Of a stretch of 64,000 nucleotides of DNA, positions 18,623 through 26,736 are shown piece by piece. How positions within the stretch are numbered: the stretch's first letter is position 1; each line of letters begins with the position of its first letter. The DNA lies in contig JACJXW010000004.1 in the NCBI GenBank assembly GCA_020636405.1, positions 2,220,001 through 2,284,000 on the forward strand, given 5' to 3'. The notes beneath the pieces were generated by a model. The model saw only the letters and a program-made list of their open reading frames with translations, did not search any database and was not told the DNA's origin. Source of the DNA: Lewinellaceae bacterium. Its GTDB lineage: Bacteria; Bacteroidota; Bacteroidia; Chitinophagales; Saprospiraceae. Made by a program: the position numbers and the translations under genes.

Positions 18623-19708
18623 ATGAAACTCCTCATCGGCACTTCCAAAGGCCTGATCGCCTATCATCGCTCTTCTGATGCCTGGAAAATTGAAAAGGCG
18701 CATTTCGTCGGCATGCCGGTTTCCATGGTTTTTGCAGACCCGCGCAACAACACCTGGTGGGTAGGCCTTGCCCACCGCCACTGGGGGCAGAAACTGCACT
18801 ATTCGGAAGATGAAGGCCGGAGCTGGAAGACGGTGCCCATGCCCAAATACCCGGCGGGTGCTGAATACCGGGCAGGCAAACCAGCTGTTCTGAAAAAAGT
18901 TTGGTGCATGCAGCAGGCCGGGCCCAACCGCCCCGGCGGCCTGTGGCTGGGCACTGAACCGGGCGGTTTATTCTACAGCGCAGACAATGGGCAGCAATTC
19001 GAGCTGGTGGAGAGCCTTTGGAACCATCCCAGCCGCCTTGACGAGAACCAGTGGTTTGGAGCAGGGCGCGACTTTCCCTTCATCCATTCGATCGTCGTCG
19101 ATCCCCGGGATGAAGATCACGTGTACATCGCGGTGAGCTGCGCCGGTGTATTTGAAACTACGGACGGCGGCCAAAGCTGGGCGCCCCGCAACAACGGCCT
19201 TATCGCCGCCTACCTGCCCAACCCCCAGGTTGAAGTGGGCCACGACCCTCACCTCCTGCTGGCCTGCAATGCCAACCCGGACGTGATCTGGCAGCAGAAC
19301 CACTGCGGGATCTTCCGCACCACCAACGGCGGACAAAGTTGGGATAATGTTACCGATAAGGACGGCCTGCCCGATTATGGGTTTGCCCTCGCCATCGACC
19401 ACGAAGACCCGGATAAAGCCTGGGTGATCCCTGCCGTCAGTGATGAGATGCGGGTGGCCCCCGGCCTGGCGCTCTGCGTCTGCCGCACCGAAGACGGCGG
19501 CCGCTCCTGGCAAGCCCTGCGCAACGGCCTGCCCCAGGAACACTGCTTCGATATCGTCTTCCGCCATTCTCTGGCCAAGCAGGACAATATTCTGGCCTTC
19601 GGCACTACCACCGGCAACCTCTATCTCTCTGAAGATTACGGCGACAGTTGGACCTGCCTGTCTTCCCATCTGGCAAGAGTGGATGCCGTAACTTTTGCCC
19701 CAGGGTAG
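18623..19708 (+). CDS. BNR/Asp-box beta-propeller protein (sialidase-like fold)
   Basis: A 361-residue protein without signal peptide, so apparently cytoplasmic. At least six Asp-box repeats are visible: SEDEGRSWK, SADNGQQFE, TTDGGQSWA, TTNGGQSWD, TEDGGRSWQ and SEDYGDSWT. The N terminus MKLLIGTSKGLIAYHR and IVVDPRDEDHVYIAVS match the exo-alpha-sialidase-like proteins of unknown function. The cytoplasmic location and the neighbouring MoaD-like gene argue against sialic acid cleavage. It sits between moaD and coxM, so it could be a protein-interaction platform in the same pathway, which is an inference from context. Confidence 0.8.
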   Translation: MKLLIGTSKGLIAYHRSSDAWKIEKAHFVGMPVSMVFADPRNNTWWVGLAHRHWGQKLHYSEDEGRSWKTVPMPKYPAGAEYRAGKPAVLKKVWCMQQAGPNRPGGLWLGTEPGGLFYSADNGQQFELVESLWNHPSRLDENQWFGAGRDFPFIHSIVVDPRDEDHVYIAVSCAGVFETTDGGQSWAPRNNGLIAAYLPNPQVEVGHDPHLLLACNANPDVIWQQNHCGIFRTTNGGQSWDNVTDKDGLPDYGFALAIDHEDPDKAWVIPAVSDEMRVAPGLALCVCRTEDGGRSWQALRNGLPQEHCFDIVFRHSLAKQDNILAFGTTTGNLYLSEDYGDSWTCLSSHLARVDAVTFAPG

Positions 19709-19901
19709 CCCGAAGGATGAAATTTGAATAAAATTTAAACCATTTGCGCCCCTTGCTGTTTCCCTCTCGATCATCTGCAAACGGGCGGCGAGCCCTACTT
19801 CCTGTTCCTTCTACTGCAGTACGTGAAATTATATTCGCCGCACACCCGCCGAACGAAATTTACCCCCCAGAAAACGGAATTATTCAAAAAAATCTCAAAA
19901 A

Positions 19902-19919
19902 TTAGAATTTATTTTCTAA
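19902..19919. promoter_or_regulatory. Candidate operator TTAGAA-N6-TTCTAA upstream of coxM
   Basis: A perfect inverted repeat, extended to AAATTAGAA-N6-TTCTAATTT at 19899-19922, ending 32 bases before coxM. The core equals that at 17549-17566 in the xdhC divergent region. The surrounding 246-bp gap after the BNR gene is AT-rich near coxM, as expected of a promoter, so coxM probably has its own start site here. Confidence 0.6.
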
Positions 19920-19953
19920 TTTCGAGACATAATTCATTTCTAAATCCAAAACC

Positions 19954-20835
19954 ATGATACCTGCACCATTTGATTATGCAGCTCCGGGGACCCTCGAGGA
20001 GGCGTTCTCCTTACTGGAGCAACATGGCGATGAAGCCAAGATCCTTGCAGGTGGCCATAGCCTGATACCAATGATGAAACTGAGGTTTGCCTCACCGGAA
20101 TTTTTGATCGACATCAATAATATTCCGGGGCTTTCTTACATCAAGGAAGAGGATGGTTACCTGAAGATCGGGGCGCTCACCCGGGAGGCCGAGTTGGAAA
20201 CCTCCAAAATTGTCCATACCAAGTATCCTATTTTTCTGGACGCGACCAAGCTGATCGCCGACCCACAAGTCCGCAATATGGGGACGATCGGCGGAAACAT
20301 CGCCCATGGTGATGCGGCCAACGACCACCCCGCCGTCATGATGGCCATGCGGGCGGAAGTTGTCATCAGCAGCGCCGAGGGCCAGCGCGTCGTGCCGATC
20401 GACGAATTTTTCTATGGGTTTTACATGACTGCCGTTCAACCCAATGAGATCCTCACTGAGATCCGCATTCCGGTTCCGGGGCCCGGTACCGGCAGCGCTT
20501 ACCACAAGCTGGAACGCAAGGTGGGCGACTACGCTACTGCCGGTGTCGCCGTGCAACTTACCCTGGATAAGGACGGCGTGTGCACCTACGCCGGTATCGG
20601 CCTGACCAATGTCAACCCGACACCCATGCGGGCCGCTCGTTCCGAAGAGGTACTGGCCGGCCACAAACTCGATGAAGAAAGGATAGGCCTGGCGGGGCAG
20701 TACGCTTCCGAAGACTGTAACCCTTCTTCTGACCTGCGCGGCGATGAAGACTACAAACGCGCCGTGGTCAAAGTCCTTACCAAACGCATGATCAACAAAG
20801 CTATTGAAAGAGCCAAAGGCATAGTAACCAGCTAA
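19954..20835 (+). CDS. coxM: Aerobic CO dehydrogenase, FAD-binding medium subunit
   Basis: A 293-residue flavoprotein subunit that passes electrons from the iron-sulfur subunit to the acceptor (quinone pool). The family start MIPAPFDYAAPGTLEEA is present, as are both FAD-binding motifs, AGGHS (32-36) and TIGGNIAHGDAANDHPA (about 111-127), the latter being the CoxM form. The C-terminal CO-dehydrogenase flavoprotein domain includes KVGDYATAGVAVQL. Full length with no damage. The next gene, coxS, begins 17 bases later. The subunit order M-S-L is the classic one. Confidence 0.95.
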   Translation: MIPAPFDYAAPGTLEEAFSLLEQHGDEAKILAGGHSLIPMMKLRFASPEFLIDINNIPGLSYIKEEDGYLKIGALTREAELETSKIVHTKYPIFLDATKLIADPQVRNMGTIGGNIAHGDAANDHPAVMMAMRAEVVISSAEGQRVVPIDEFFYGFYMTAVQPNEILTEIRIPVPGPGTGSAYHKLERKVGDYATAGVAVQLTLDKDGVCTYAGIGLTNVNPTPMRAARSEEVLAGHKLDEERIGLAGQYASEDCNPSSDLRGDEDYKRAVVKVLTKRMINKAIERAKGIVTS

Positions 20836-20851
20836 AAAAATCCAATCAGAC

Positions 20852-21355
20852 ATGAAAAAACAAATTACCATATCTGTCAACGGTGAGAAGCACAGCCTGG
20901 AGGTAGAGCCCCGGGAGTTGCTGGTGCACATCATCCGGGAAAGACTGCGCCTCACCGGCACCCATATCGGTTGTGACACGACCAGCTGCGGAGCCTGTAC
21001 CATCCTGCTGAACGGCAAATCCGTCAAATCCTGTACGGTGCTCGCCATTCAGGCCGACGGTAAGGAAGTTTCTACAGTAGAAGGCATGGCTACCGCCGAA
21101 GGCCTGCATCCCCTTCAGGAGGGCTTTAAAGAAAATCACGGCTTGCACTGCGGCTTCTGTACGCCAGGCATGCTGATGCGCGCCAAGGAACTGCTGGAGC
21201 ACAATCCCAACCCCACAGAGGAAGAGATCCGTTGGGGCATTTCCGGCAACCTGTGCCGCTGTACGGGCTACAACAACATCGTGAAGGCCATTCAGTACGC
21301 TTCCGCCAAAATGCAGGGCAGAGAAACGCCTTCTACGGAACCTGAGTTTGTGTAG
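20852..21355 (+). CDS. coxS: Aerobic CO dehydrogenase, [2Fe-2S] small subunit
   Basis: A 167-residue protein with two [2Fe-2S] clusters. The plant-type ferredoxin domain has Cys41, 46, 49 and 61 (GCDTTSCGACTILLNG). The helical domain has Cys100 and 103 (HCGFCTPGM) and Cys135 and 137 (LCRCTGYNNIVKA). It relays electrons from the Mo-Cu site in CoxL to FAD in CoxM. Length is usual. The 104-bp gap to coxL contains GCGAACC word repeats. Confidence 0.96.
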   Translation: MKKQITISVNGEKHSLEVEPRELLVHIIRERLRLTGTHIGCDTTSCGACTILLNGKSVKSCTVLAIQADGKEVSTVEGMATAEGLHPLQEGFKENHGLHCGFCTPGMLMRAKELLEHNPNPTEEEIRWGISGNLCRCTGYNNIVKAIQYASAKMQGRETPSTEPEFV

Positions 21356-21360
21356 GGCCA

Positions 21361-21425
21361 GCGGTGTTCGGTATTCGCGAACCGCGAACCGCGAACTCCG
21401 AACCGCGAACCACGAACCGCAAACA
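21361..21425 (+). repeat. GCGAACC word repeats between coxS and coxL
   Basis: Five to six copies of an 8-base word (CGAACCGC and variants) follow GCGGTGTTCGG, which is complementary to them, so the segment can fold back. It lies in the coxS-coxL gap inside the operon. Confidence 0.65.
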
Positions 21426-21459
21426 AACCTAATTGCAATCATCTTCAATCCTGATACAA

Positions 21460-23826
21460 ATGATTAAGTGTAAAACATCCAAAGAGATAGGAGGAATGGG
21501 GCACTCCCTCAAAAGAAAGGAGGACGTCCGGTTCATCCAGGGCAAGGGGCACTATGTGGATGACATACAGCTGCCGGGTATGCTCCACATGGACATCGTG
21601 CGCAGCCCCTATGCCTATGCCAAAATAAAAAACATCAACACGGAAGCGGCCCTGAAAATACCCGGCGTGATCGCTGTGGTAACCGGCAGGGACCTGGAAA
21701 AGTACAACCTGCACTGGATGCCGACCCTGATGTCGGACACCCAGATGGTGCTGCCCACCGATACGGTCATGTACCAGGCTCAGGAGGTCGCCGCCGTTAT
21801 TGCTACCGACCGCTATGCTGCCCGCGACGGCAAAGAGGCCGTTATGGTGGAATACGAGCCCATGAAGCCGGTGATAGACCCCTATAAGTCCCTGGATCCG
21901 GATGCACCGGTACTGCGGACCGATAAAGAGGGCAAAAAGGACAACCACATCTGGCACTGGGAAGTAGGCGACCGCGAGGCCACCGAAAAACTGTTCAACG
22001 AAGCCGAGGTGGTGGTTAAAGAACAGATGCATATCCCCCGCATCCATGTGGCTTCCATCGAGACCTGCGGATGCGTGGCCGACTACGACAAGGTGAACAA
22101 CCACCTCACGATGTACATGACCACCCAGGCGCCGCACGCTATCCGTACCGTGATCGCTTTGGTTGCCGGGCATGTAGGCCTGACCGAAGAGAAGGTCCGG
22201 GTGATCTCTCCGGATATCGGTGGCGGCTTCGGAGGCAAGGTGCCGGTATATCCTGGATACGTTATCGCGATTGCCGTTTCCTTCCTGGTAGGAAAGCCGG
22301 TGAAGTGGGTAGAAGACCGCAGCGAAAACCTGCAGGCGGACTCCTTTGCCCGCGATTACCACATCACCGCTGAAATGGCGGGAACAAAGGATGGGAAGAT
22401 CCTGGGCACCCGCTTCAAGATCCTGGCCGACCATGGCTATACGGACGCTGCGGCCAACCCTTCCAAGTTCCCGACGGGTATGTTTTCCATTGGAACCGGG
22501 TCTTACGACTACCAAACCACCTTCATGGAAGCAGACGCCGTTTACACCAACAAACCGCCCGGAGGCGTGGCCTATCGTTGCTCTTTCCGCGTGACGGAAG
22601 CCGTACACGCCATCGAGCGCATTACGGACCGCTTCGCGTTCGAGATCGGTAAGGACCCGGCGGAGCTGCGCATGGAAAACTTCATCAAGAAGGAGGATTT
22701 CCCCTGGAAGTCGCCCACCGGATGGGAATACGACAGCGGAGATTACCATGCCGGACTGAAAAAGGCCATGGACGCCGTGGGCTACGAAGCACTGCGTAAA
22801 GAGCAGGCGGAGAAGCGCAAGCGGGGCGAACTGATGGGCATCGGCATTTCCACCTTCACGGAGATCGTAGGCGCCGGCCCGTCCAAGGACTTCGACATCC
22901 TCGGCATCAAGATGTTCGACAGTGCCGAGATCCGCGTGCACCCAACAGGCAAGGCCATCGCCCGCTTTGGCACCAAATCGCAGGGGCAGGGCCACGAAAC
23001 GACCTACGCACAGATCATCGCCGAAGAGCTGGGCATTCCCGCCGAGCACATCCAGGTGGAAGAAGGAGATACCGATACCGCTCCCTATGGACTGGGAACT
23101 TACGCCAGCCGCAGTACGCCGACCGCCGGCGCCGCTGCCGCCGTTGCTGCCCGCAAGTTGAGAGACAAGGCCCGCAAGATCGCCGCCTACCTGCTGGAAG
23201 TGAGCGAAGACGACCTGGAGTGGGAGCCGGGCAAGTTCTTCGTCAAGGGCGCGCCCGAGAAGGCCAAGACCATCCAGGAGATCGTCTTTGCCGCTTATAC
23301 CAACCATCCTCAGGGAATGGAGGCCGGCTTCGAAGCCACCCACTACTACGATCCTCCCAACCTGACCTTCCCCTCCGGAGCTTACATCTGCGTGGTGGAT
23401 ATCGATAAGGACACCGGGGAGATCAAGGTGCGCCGGTTTGTCGCCATCGACGACTGCGGCAACATCATCAACCCGATGATCGTGCAGGGGCAGGTACACG
23501 GCGGGCTTACCCAGGGTATCGCTCCGGCTATGTACGAAGAGCTCATTTACGATGAGGACGGCAACATCCTCAATGGCACCTTTATGGATTATCTGGTGCC
23601 CACCGCAGTGGAATCGCCAAGTTGGGAGACCGGCCATACCGTTACGCCTTCGCCTCACCACCCGATCGGCGCCAAAGGGGTAGGGGAGTCGCCGACCGTA
23701 GGCGCTCCGCCGGCCATCGCCAACGCCATCGTGGACGCCCTGTCGCCCTATGGCATTACCCACCTCGACATTCCGATCACGCCGTATAAGGTGTGGAAGG
23801 CCTTGAGAGATAAGGGGGTGAATTAG
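21460..23826 (+). CDS. coxL: Aerobic CO dehydrogenase, form I molybdenum-copper large subunit
   Basis: The catalytic subunit, 788 residues, oxidising CO with water to CO2. The active-site loop reads VAYRCSFR, the form I signature AYxCSFR. Cys374 is the expected copper ligand (equivalent to Cys388 of the Oligotropha enzyme). Other conserved blocks are GGGFGGK, KWVEDRSENL, SFARDYH, GAGPSKDFDILG, TKSQGQGHETTYAQII, YGLGTYASRSTPTAGAA and PSPHHPIGAKGVGESP. The last holds the conserved active-site glutamate near the C terminus. This combination separates it from form II (AYRGAGR) and from xanthine dehydrogenases. ATG 21460 was chosen; alternatives are TTG 21433 and ATG 21496, the latter directly after AGGAGGA. 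Confidence 0.96.
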   Translation: MIKCKTSKEIGGMGHSLKRKEDVRFIQGKGHYVDDIQLPGMLHMDIVRSPYAYAKIKNINTEAALKIPGVIAVVTGRDLEKYNLHWMPTLMSDTQMVLPTDTVMYQAQEVAAVIATDRYAARDGKEAVMVEYEPMKPVIDPYKSLDPDAPVLRTDKEGKKDNHIWHWEVGDREATEKLFNEAEVVVKEQMHIPRIHVASIETCGCVADYDKVNNHLTMYMTTQAPHAIRTVIALVAGHVGLTEEKVRVISPDIGGGFGGKVPVYPGYVIAIAVSFLVGKPVKWVEDRSENLQADSFARDYHITAEMAGTKDGKILGTRFKILADHGYTDAAANPSKFPTGMFSIGTGSYDYQTTFMEADAVYTNKPPGGVAYRCSFRVTEAVHAIERITDRFAFEIGKDPAELRMENFIKKEDFPWKSPTGWEYDSGDYHAGLKKAMDAVGYEALRKEQAEKRKRGELMGIGISTFTEIVGAGPSKDFDILGIKMFDSAEIRVHPTGKAIARFGTKSQGQGHETTYAQIIAEELGIPAEHIQVEEGDTDTAPYGLGTYASRSTPTAGAAAAVAARKLRDKARKIAAYLLEVSEDDLEWEPGKFFVKGAPEKAKTIQEIVFAAYTNHPQGMEAGFEATHYYDPPNLTFPSGAYICVVDIDKDTGEIKVRRFVAIDDCGNIINPMIVQGQVHGGLTQGIAPAMYEELIYDEDGNILNGTFMDYLVPTAVESPSWETGHTVTPSPHHPIGAKGVGESPTVGAPPAIANAIVDALSPYGITHLDIPITPYKVWKALRDKGVN

Positions 23827-23975
23827 TGGATCAGTGTTTTAGTGCATTGGTGCGTAAATAAATAATTTGCAGCCTCGGTTCAGGGCAGGTTTGAAGGCCT
23901 TGGTCCCGGCTTTGCCTGGATAGGTGCCTAAACATGGCCTGGCGTGAATCGAGGCTGCTCAAAAAAAAAATAATT

Positions 23976-24506
23976 ATGAAGACTACAATAGAAAAGAATT
24001 TCCAGGTAGATGAACCCATCGACAAAGTATGGGAATACCTCAGCGACCCCGCAAAGATCGTAACCTGCGTGCCGGGCGCCAGCCTCACCGATACCATCGA
24101 TGAGGACAACTACAAGGGGGAGGTCACCCTGAAGTTTGGCCCTGTGAAGGCCTCCTACAACGGGCAGATCACCTTTCAGGAAAGGGATAAGGAAAACTAC
24201 AAAATGCAGTTGCTCGGAAAGGGCCTGGACTCCAAAGGCAAGGGCAGCGCCGATATGCTGATGAATGGCGTACTGGCGGGAAAAGACGGCCAGACCGATG
24301 TGACCTGCACGATGGAAGTGACGATCACCGGTATGCTGGCGCAGTTCGGTTCGCGCCTGATCAACGACGTCTCCGACTCTGTATTCGACCAGTTCGTGGC
24401 CAATTTCAAAGCCAAGCTGGCCGGGGAAGAGGTGGACAATTCCCTGAAGGCCGGCTCTATGGTGGGCACGGTGGTGAAGGGGATCTTTGGAAAGAAGGAT
24501 GCCTGA
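23976..24506 (+). CDS. coxG: CoxG, SRPBCC-fold CO dehydrogenase accessory protein
   Basis: A 176-residue START/SRPBCC-like protein. Conserved CoxG blocks are IEKNFQVDEPIDKVWEYLSDP at the N terminus (only its VWEYLSDP core need be noted), CVPGASLTD, FGPVKASYNG and ADMLMNGVL. CoxG proteins recruit CO dehydrogenase to the membrane and are proposed to carry quinone. The C-terminal tail (DNSLKAGSMVGTVVKGIFGKKDA, noted as its GTVVKGIFGKK end) is amphipathic and short, without a clear transmembrane anchor. ATG 23976 was chosen. It follows coxL by 149 bases, a placement directly after coxL rather than at the operon end. Confidence 0.9.
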   Translation: MKTTIEKNFQVDEPIDKVWEYLSDPAKIVTCVPGASLTDTIDEDNYKGEVTLKFGPVKASYNGQITFQERDKENYKMQLLGKGLDSKGKGSADMLMNGVLAGKDGQTDVTCTMEVTITGMLAQFGSRLINDVSDSVFDQFVANFKAKLAGEEVDNSLKAGSMVGTVVKGIFGKKDA

Positions 24507-24512
24507 TCAATT

Positions 24513-24640
24513 GATTCGCGATTTTTGATTTTCGATTCGCGATTTGCGATTCTCCTCGCCGGAGCAGTGGTGTCGCCCGGATTCCCCTGAGGCCACATCG
24601 TCCATCAAAAATCAAAAGTCGCAAATCGCAAATCAAAAGC
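24513..24640. repeat. Fold-back repeat of the ATCGCAAATC family (coxG-coxD gap)
   Basis: The left arm carries GATTTTTGAT, GATTCGCGAT and GATTTGCGAT words; the right arm carries ATCAAAAATC, GTCGCAAATC and GCAAATCAAAA. The centre is a GC-rich 50-base segment. The two arms are imperfect reverse complements. It lies inside the cox operon. Confidence 0.7.
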
Positions 24641-24647
24641 GTTATTT

Positions 24648-25529
24648 GTGAAAGAACTGACCAAAGACACGGAAACGATCACCCAAGGCTTCGGCCGGCT
24701 GGGTTATGTAGCTGATGAAGAGTTGGCCACTATTCTTTTCCTGATGCTGCGCCTGGGCAAGCCGCTCCTGCTGGAGGGCCACCCTGGAGTGGGCAAGACG
24801 GAGGTGGCCAATGTACTGGCCTCTTATCTGAACACCGACGTCATCCGCCTGCAGTGTTACGAAGGGCTGGATGTCAATTCCGCCGTGTACGAGTGGAACT
24901 ACCAGAAACAACTACTTTCTATTAAGATTCAGGAATCGAGCGAAAAGACGGAGGCGGAAAAGGAAGCGCACATTTTCGGCGAGGAATTCCTGCTGAAGCG
25001 TCCGCTCCTGCAGTCCATTACCCATCCGGAGCGGGCGCCCGTCCTGTTGATCGACGAGATCGACCGGGCAGACGAGGAGTTCGAAGCCTTCCTGCTGGAA
25101 CTGTTGTCTGCCTTTCAGATCAGCATCCCGGAAATGGGCACGCTCCGGGCCACCCACCGCCCGTTGGTTATTCTGACGAGCAACCGCACCCGGGAACTGA
25201 GCGATGCGCTCAAGCGCCGCTGCCTTTATCATTGGGTGAACTTCCCAGACGAGGAGAAGGAGAAGCGCATCGTACAGAAGCACCTGCCGGATATCGAGGA
25301 ACAGTTGCTGGCGAGGGTGGTCGGCATGGTGCAGGCCATCCGGCAGAAAAAGCTGGAAAAGACGCCTGGTATTGCCGAAACCCTGGATTGGGCGCGGGGC
25401 CTGCAGGCACTGGGGTATAAGGACCTGAGCGAAGAGGCCATCGCCCGGAGCCTGGGCTGCCTGCTGAAGTCGGCAAAGGATATCGAGCGGGTGAAGGCGG
25501 AGGGGGTCGAAGGGATACTGGTTGATTAG
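24648..25529 (+). CDS. coxD: CoxD, MoxR-type AAA+ ATPase
   Basis: A 293-residue AAA+ ATPase. It has Walker A GHPGVGKT (44-51), Walker B VLLIDEIDRAD and sensor ILTSNRTRELSDALKRRC. CoxD is the chaperone needed to install sulfur and copper at the CO dehydrogenase Mo site. MoxR ATPases work with a VWA-domain partner, here coxE, 22 bases downstream. The start codon is GTG 24648 (VKELTKDTET). Upstream sequence is the fold-back repeat, so translation initiation may be influenced by it. Confidence 0.93.
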   Translation: MKELTKDTETITQGFGRLGYVADEELATILFLMLRLGKPLLLEGHPGVGKTEVANVLASYLNTDVIRLQCYEGLDVNSAVYEWNYQKQLLSIKIQESSEKTEAEKEAHIFGEEFLLKRPLLQSITHPERAPVLLIDEIDRADEEFEAFLLELLSAFQISIPEMGTLRATHRPLVILTSNRTRELSDALKRRCLYHWVNFPDEEKEKRIVQKHLPDIEEQLLARVVGMVQAIRQKKLEKTPGIAETLDWARGLQALGYKDLSEEAIARSLGCLLKSAKDIERVKAEGVEGILVD

Positions 25530-25551
25530 TTGATGATTTGATGAGTTGAAA

Positions 25552-26700
25552 ATGTCAGAACGTCCACATGCATCTTCCTACAGCAGCCTCACGGAGGCCG
25601 TCATCGGCTTTGCGCACCTGGCGCGGAAGGAGGGCTGGATAGTGGGAATACAAGAGACAAAGGATGCCCTGATGGCGGCCTCTTACGGGACGCTGGACGA
25701 ACAGGATACCTTCAAATATGCGTTGAAAGCCATCTTTTGCACCAACCGGGAGGAGAGTGAGCGTTTCGAGCAGCTCTTCGGTGGTTTTTGGGGCAAGCGA
25801 AAAGGAGCCATCAAAAGTAAGATGACGTACAAGAACCAGTCGAACATCCAGCGCAAATCGCCGGGGTCTCTGGTGTGGATGGGGCAGGGGGAAAACAAGG
25901 AAGAAGAAAAAAAAGAAGAAGGCAAGAACGTATCGGGCGCCAATAAAATAGAGCGCCTGCGCCAAACCGATTTTTCGAAGATTGAGGAGATGGACAGTGC
26001 GCTGCTGGAGGAGTTGGCCCTGCAGTTGTGGAAACAAATGAGCCTGCGCATGAAACGCAAGCTTAAAGCTTCCGCGAACCAGGGGCGGATCGACCTGCGG
26101 CAGACCATCCGGGCCAGCATCGGGTACGGGGGCGACCCCCTCGACCTGCGCCGCAAAAAGCGGATCCCCCGCCGGCAGCGGATTGTCATCCTGCTGGATG
26201 TGAGCGGCTCGATGGATAAGTACAGCTTTTTCCTGTTGCGCTTCATCTGGTCTCTGCGCGCTCATTTTGAGCAGGTGGAAGCCTTTCTGTTCAGTACGAA
26301 CCTGGTGCGCATTACCGATTACCTGGACTCCAAAGACCTGGGGCACACGCTGGCGCTGCTCACCGCCCGTGCCCACAACTGGTCGAGCGGGACCAAGATC
26401 GGCTGGTGCTTTCAACAATTCAATGAACAGTACGCCAAGCAGGTATTGTCGGGGAGCTCTACTGTGATCGTCCTGAGCGACGGGCTGGATACCGGTGAAC
26501 CGGAACTGCTGGCCGGCGAGCTGGCCAAGGTCAAACAACGCACCCGCCGGCTGATCTGGCTCAACCCCCTGAAAGGTATGCAAGGGTATGAACCCATTGC
26601 CAAGGGGATGAGCGCCGCACTGCCGGAGATCGACGTCTTCAACTCGGCACACAACCTGAACAGCCTGCTGGAATTGGAAAATTATCTGGTCCTTCTTTGA
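25552..26700 (+). CDS. coxE: CoxE, VWA-domain CO dehydrogenase maturation protein
   Basis: A 382-residue protein with a C-terminal von Willebrand A domain. The MIDAS motif is DVSGSMDKYS (Asp216, Ser218, Ser220). The N-terminal half is helical with a lysine/glutamate-rich linker (NKEEEKKEEGKN). With CoxD it forms the MoxR-VWA pair that matures the Mo-Cu site. ATG 25552 is preferred over an in-frame TTG 6 bases earlier. The following coxF starts 36 bases downstream. Confidence 0.93.
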   Translation: MSERPHASSYSSLTEAVIGFAHLARKEGWIVGIQETKDALMAASYGTLDEQDTFKYALKAIFCTNREESERFEQLFGGFWGKRKGAIKSKMTYKNQSNIQRKSPGSLVWMGQGENKEEEKKEEGKNVSGANKIERLRQTDFSKIEEMDSALLEELALQLWKQMSLRMKRKLKASANQGRIDLRQTIRASIGYGGDPLDLRRKKRIPRRQRIVILLDVSGSMDKYSFFLLRFIWSLRAHFEQVEAFLFSTNLVRITDYLDSKDLGHTLALLTARAHNWSSGTKIGWCFQQFNEQYAKQVLSGSSTVIVLSDGLDTGEPELLAGELAKVKQRTRRLIWLNPLKGMQGYEPIAKGMSAALPEIDVFNSAHNLNSLLELENYLVLL

Positions 26701-26736
26701 CGAAAGCAAACTTTGTCAAAGAGTCATATTAAAGTT

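Noticed and set aside
21445..23763. Very long open frame antisense to coxL
   Set aside because: Its translation has no recognisable domains. It results from codon bias opposite the well-supported coxL.
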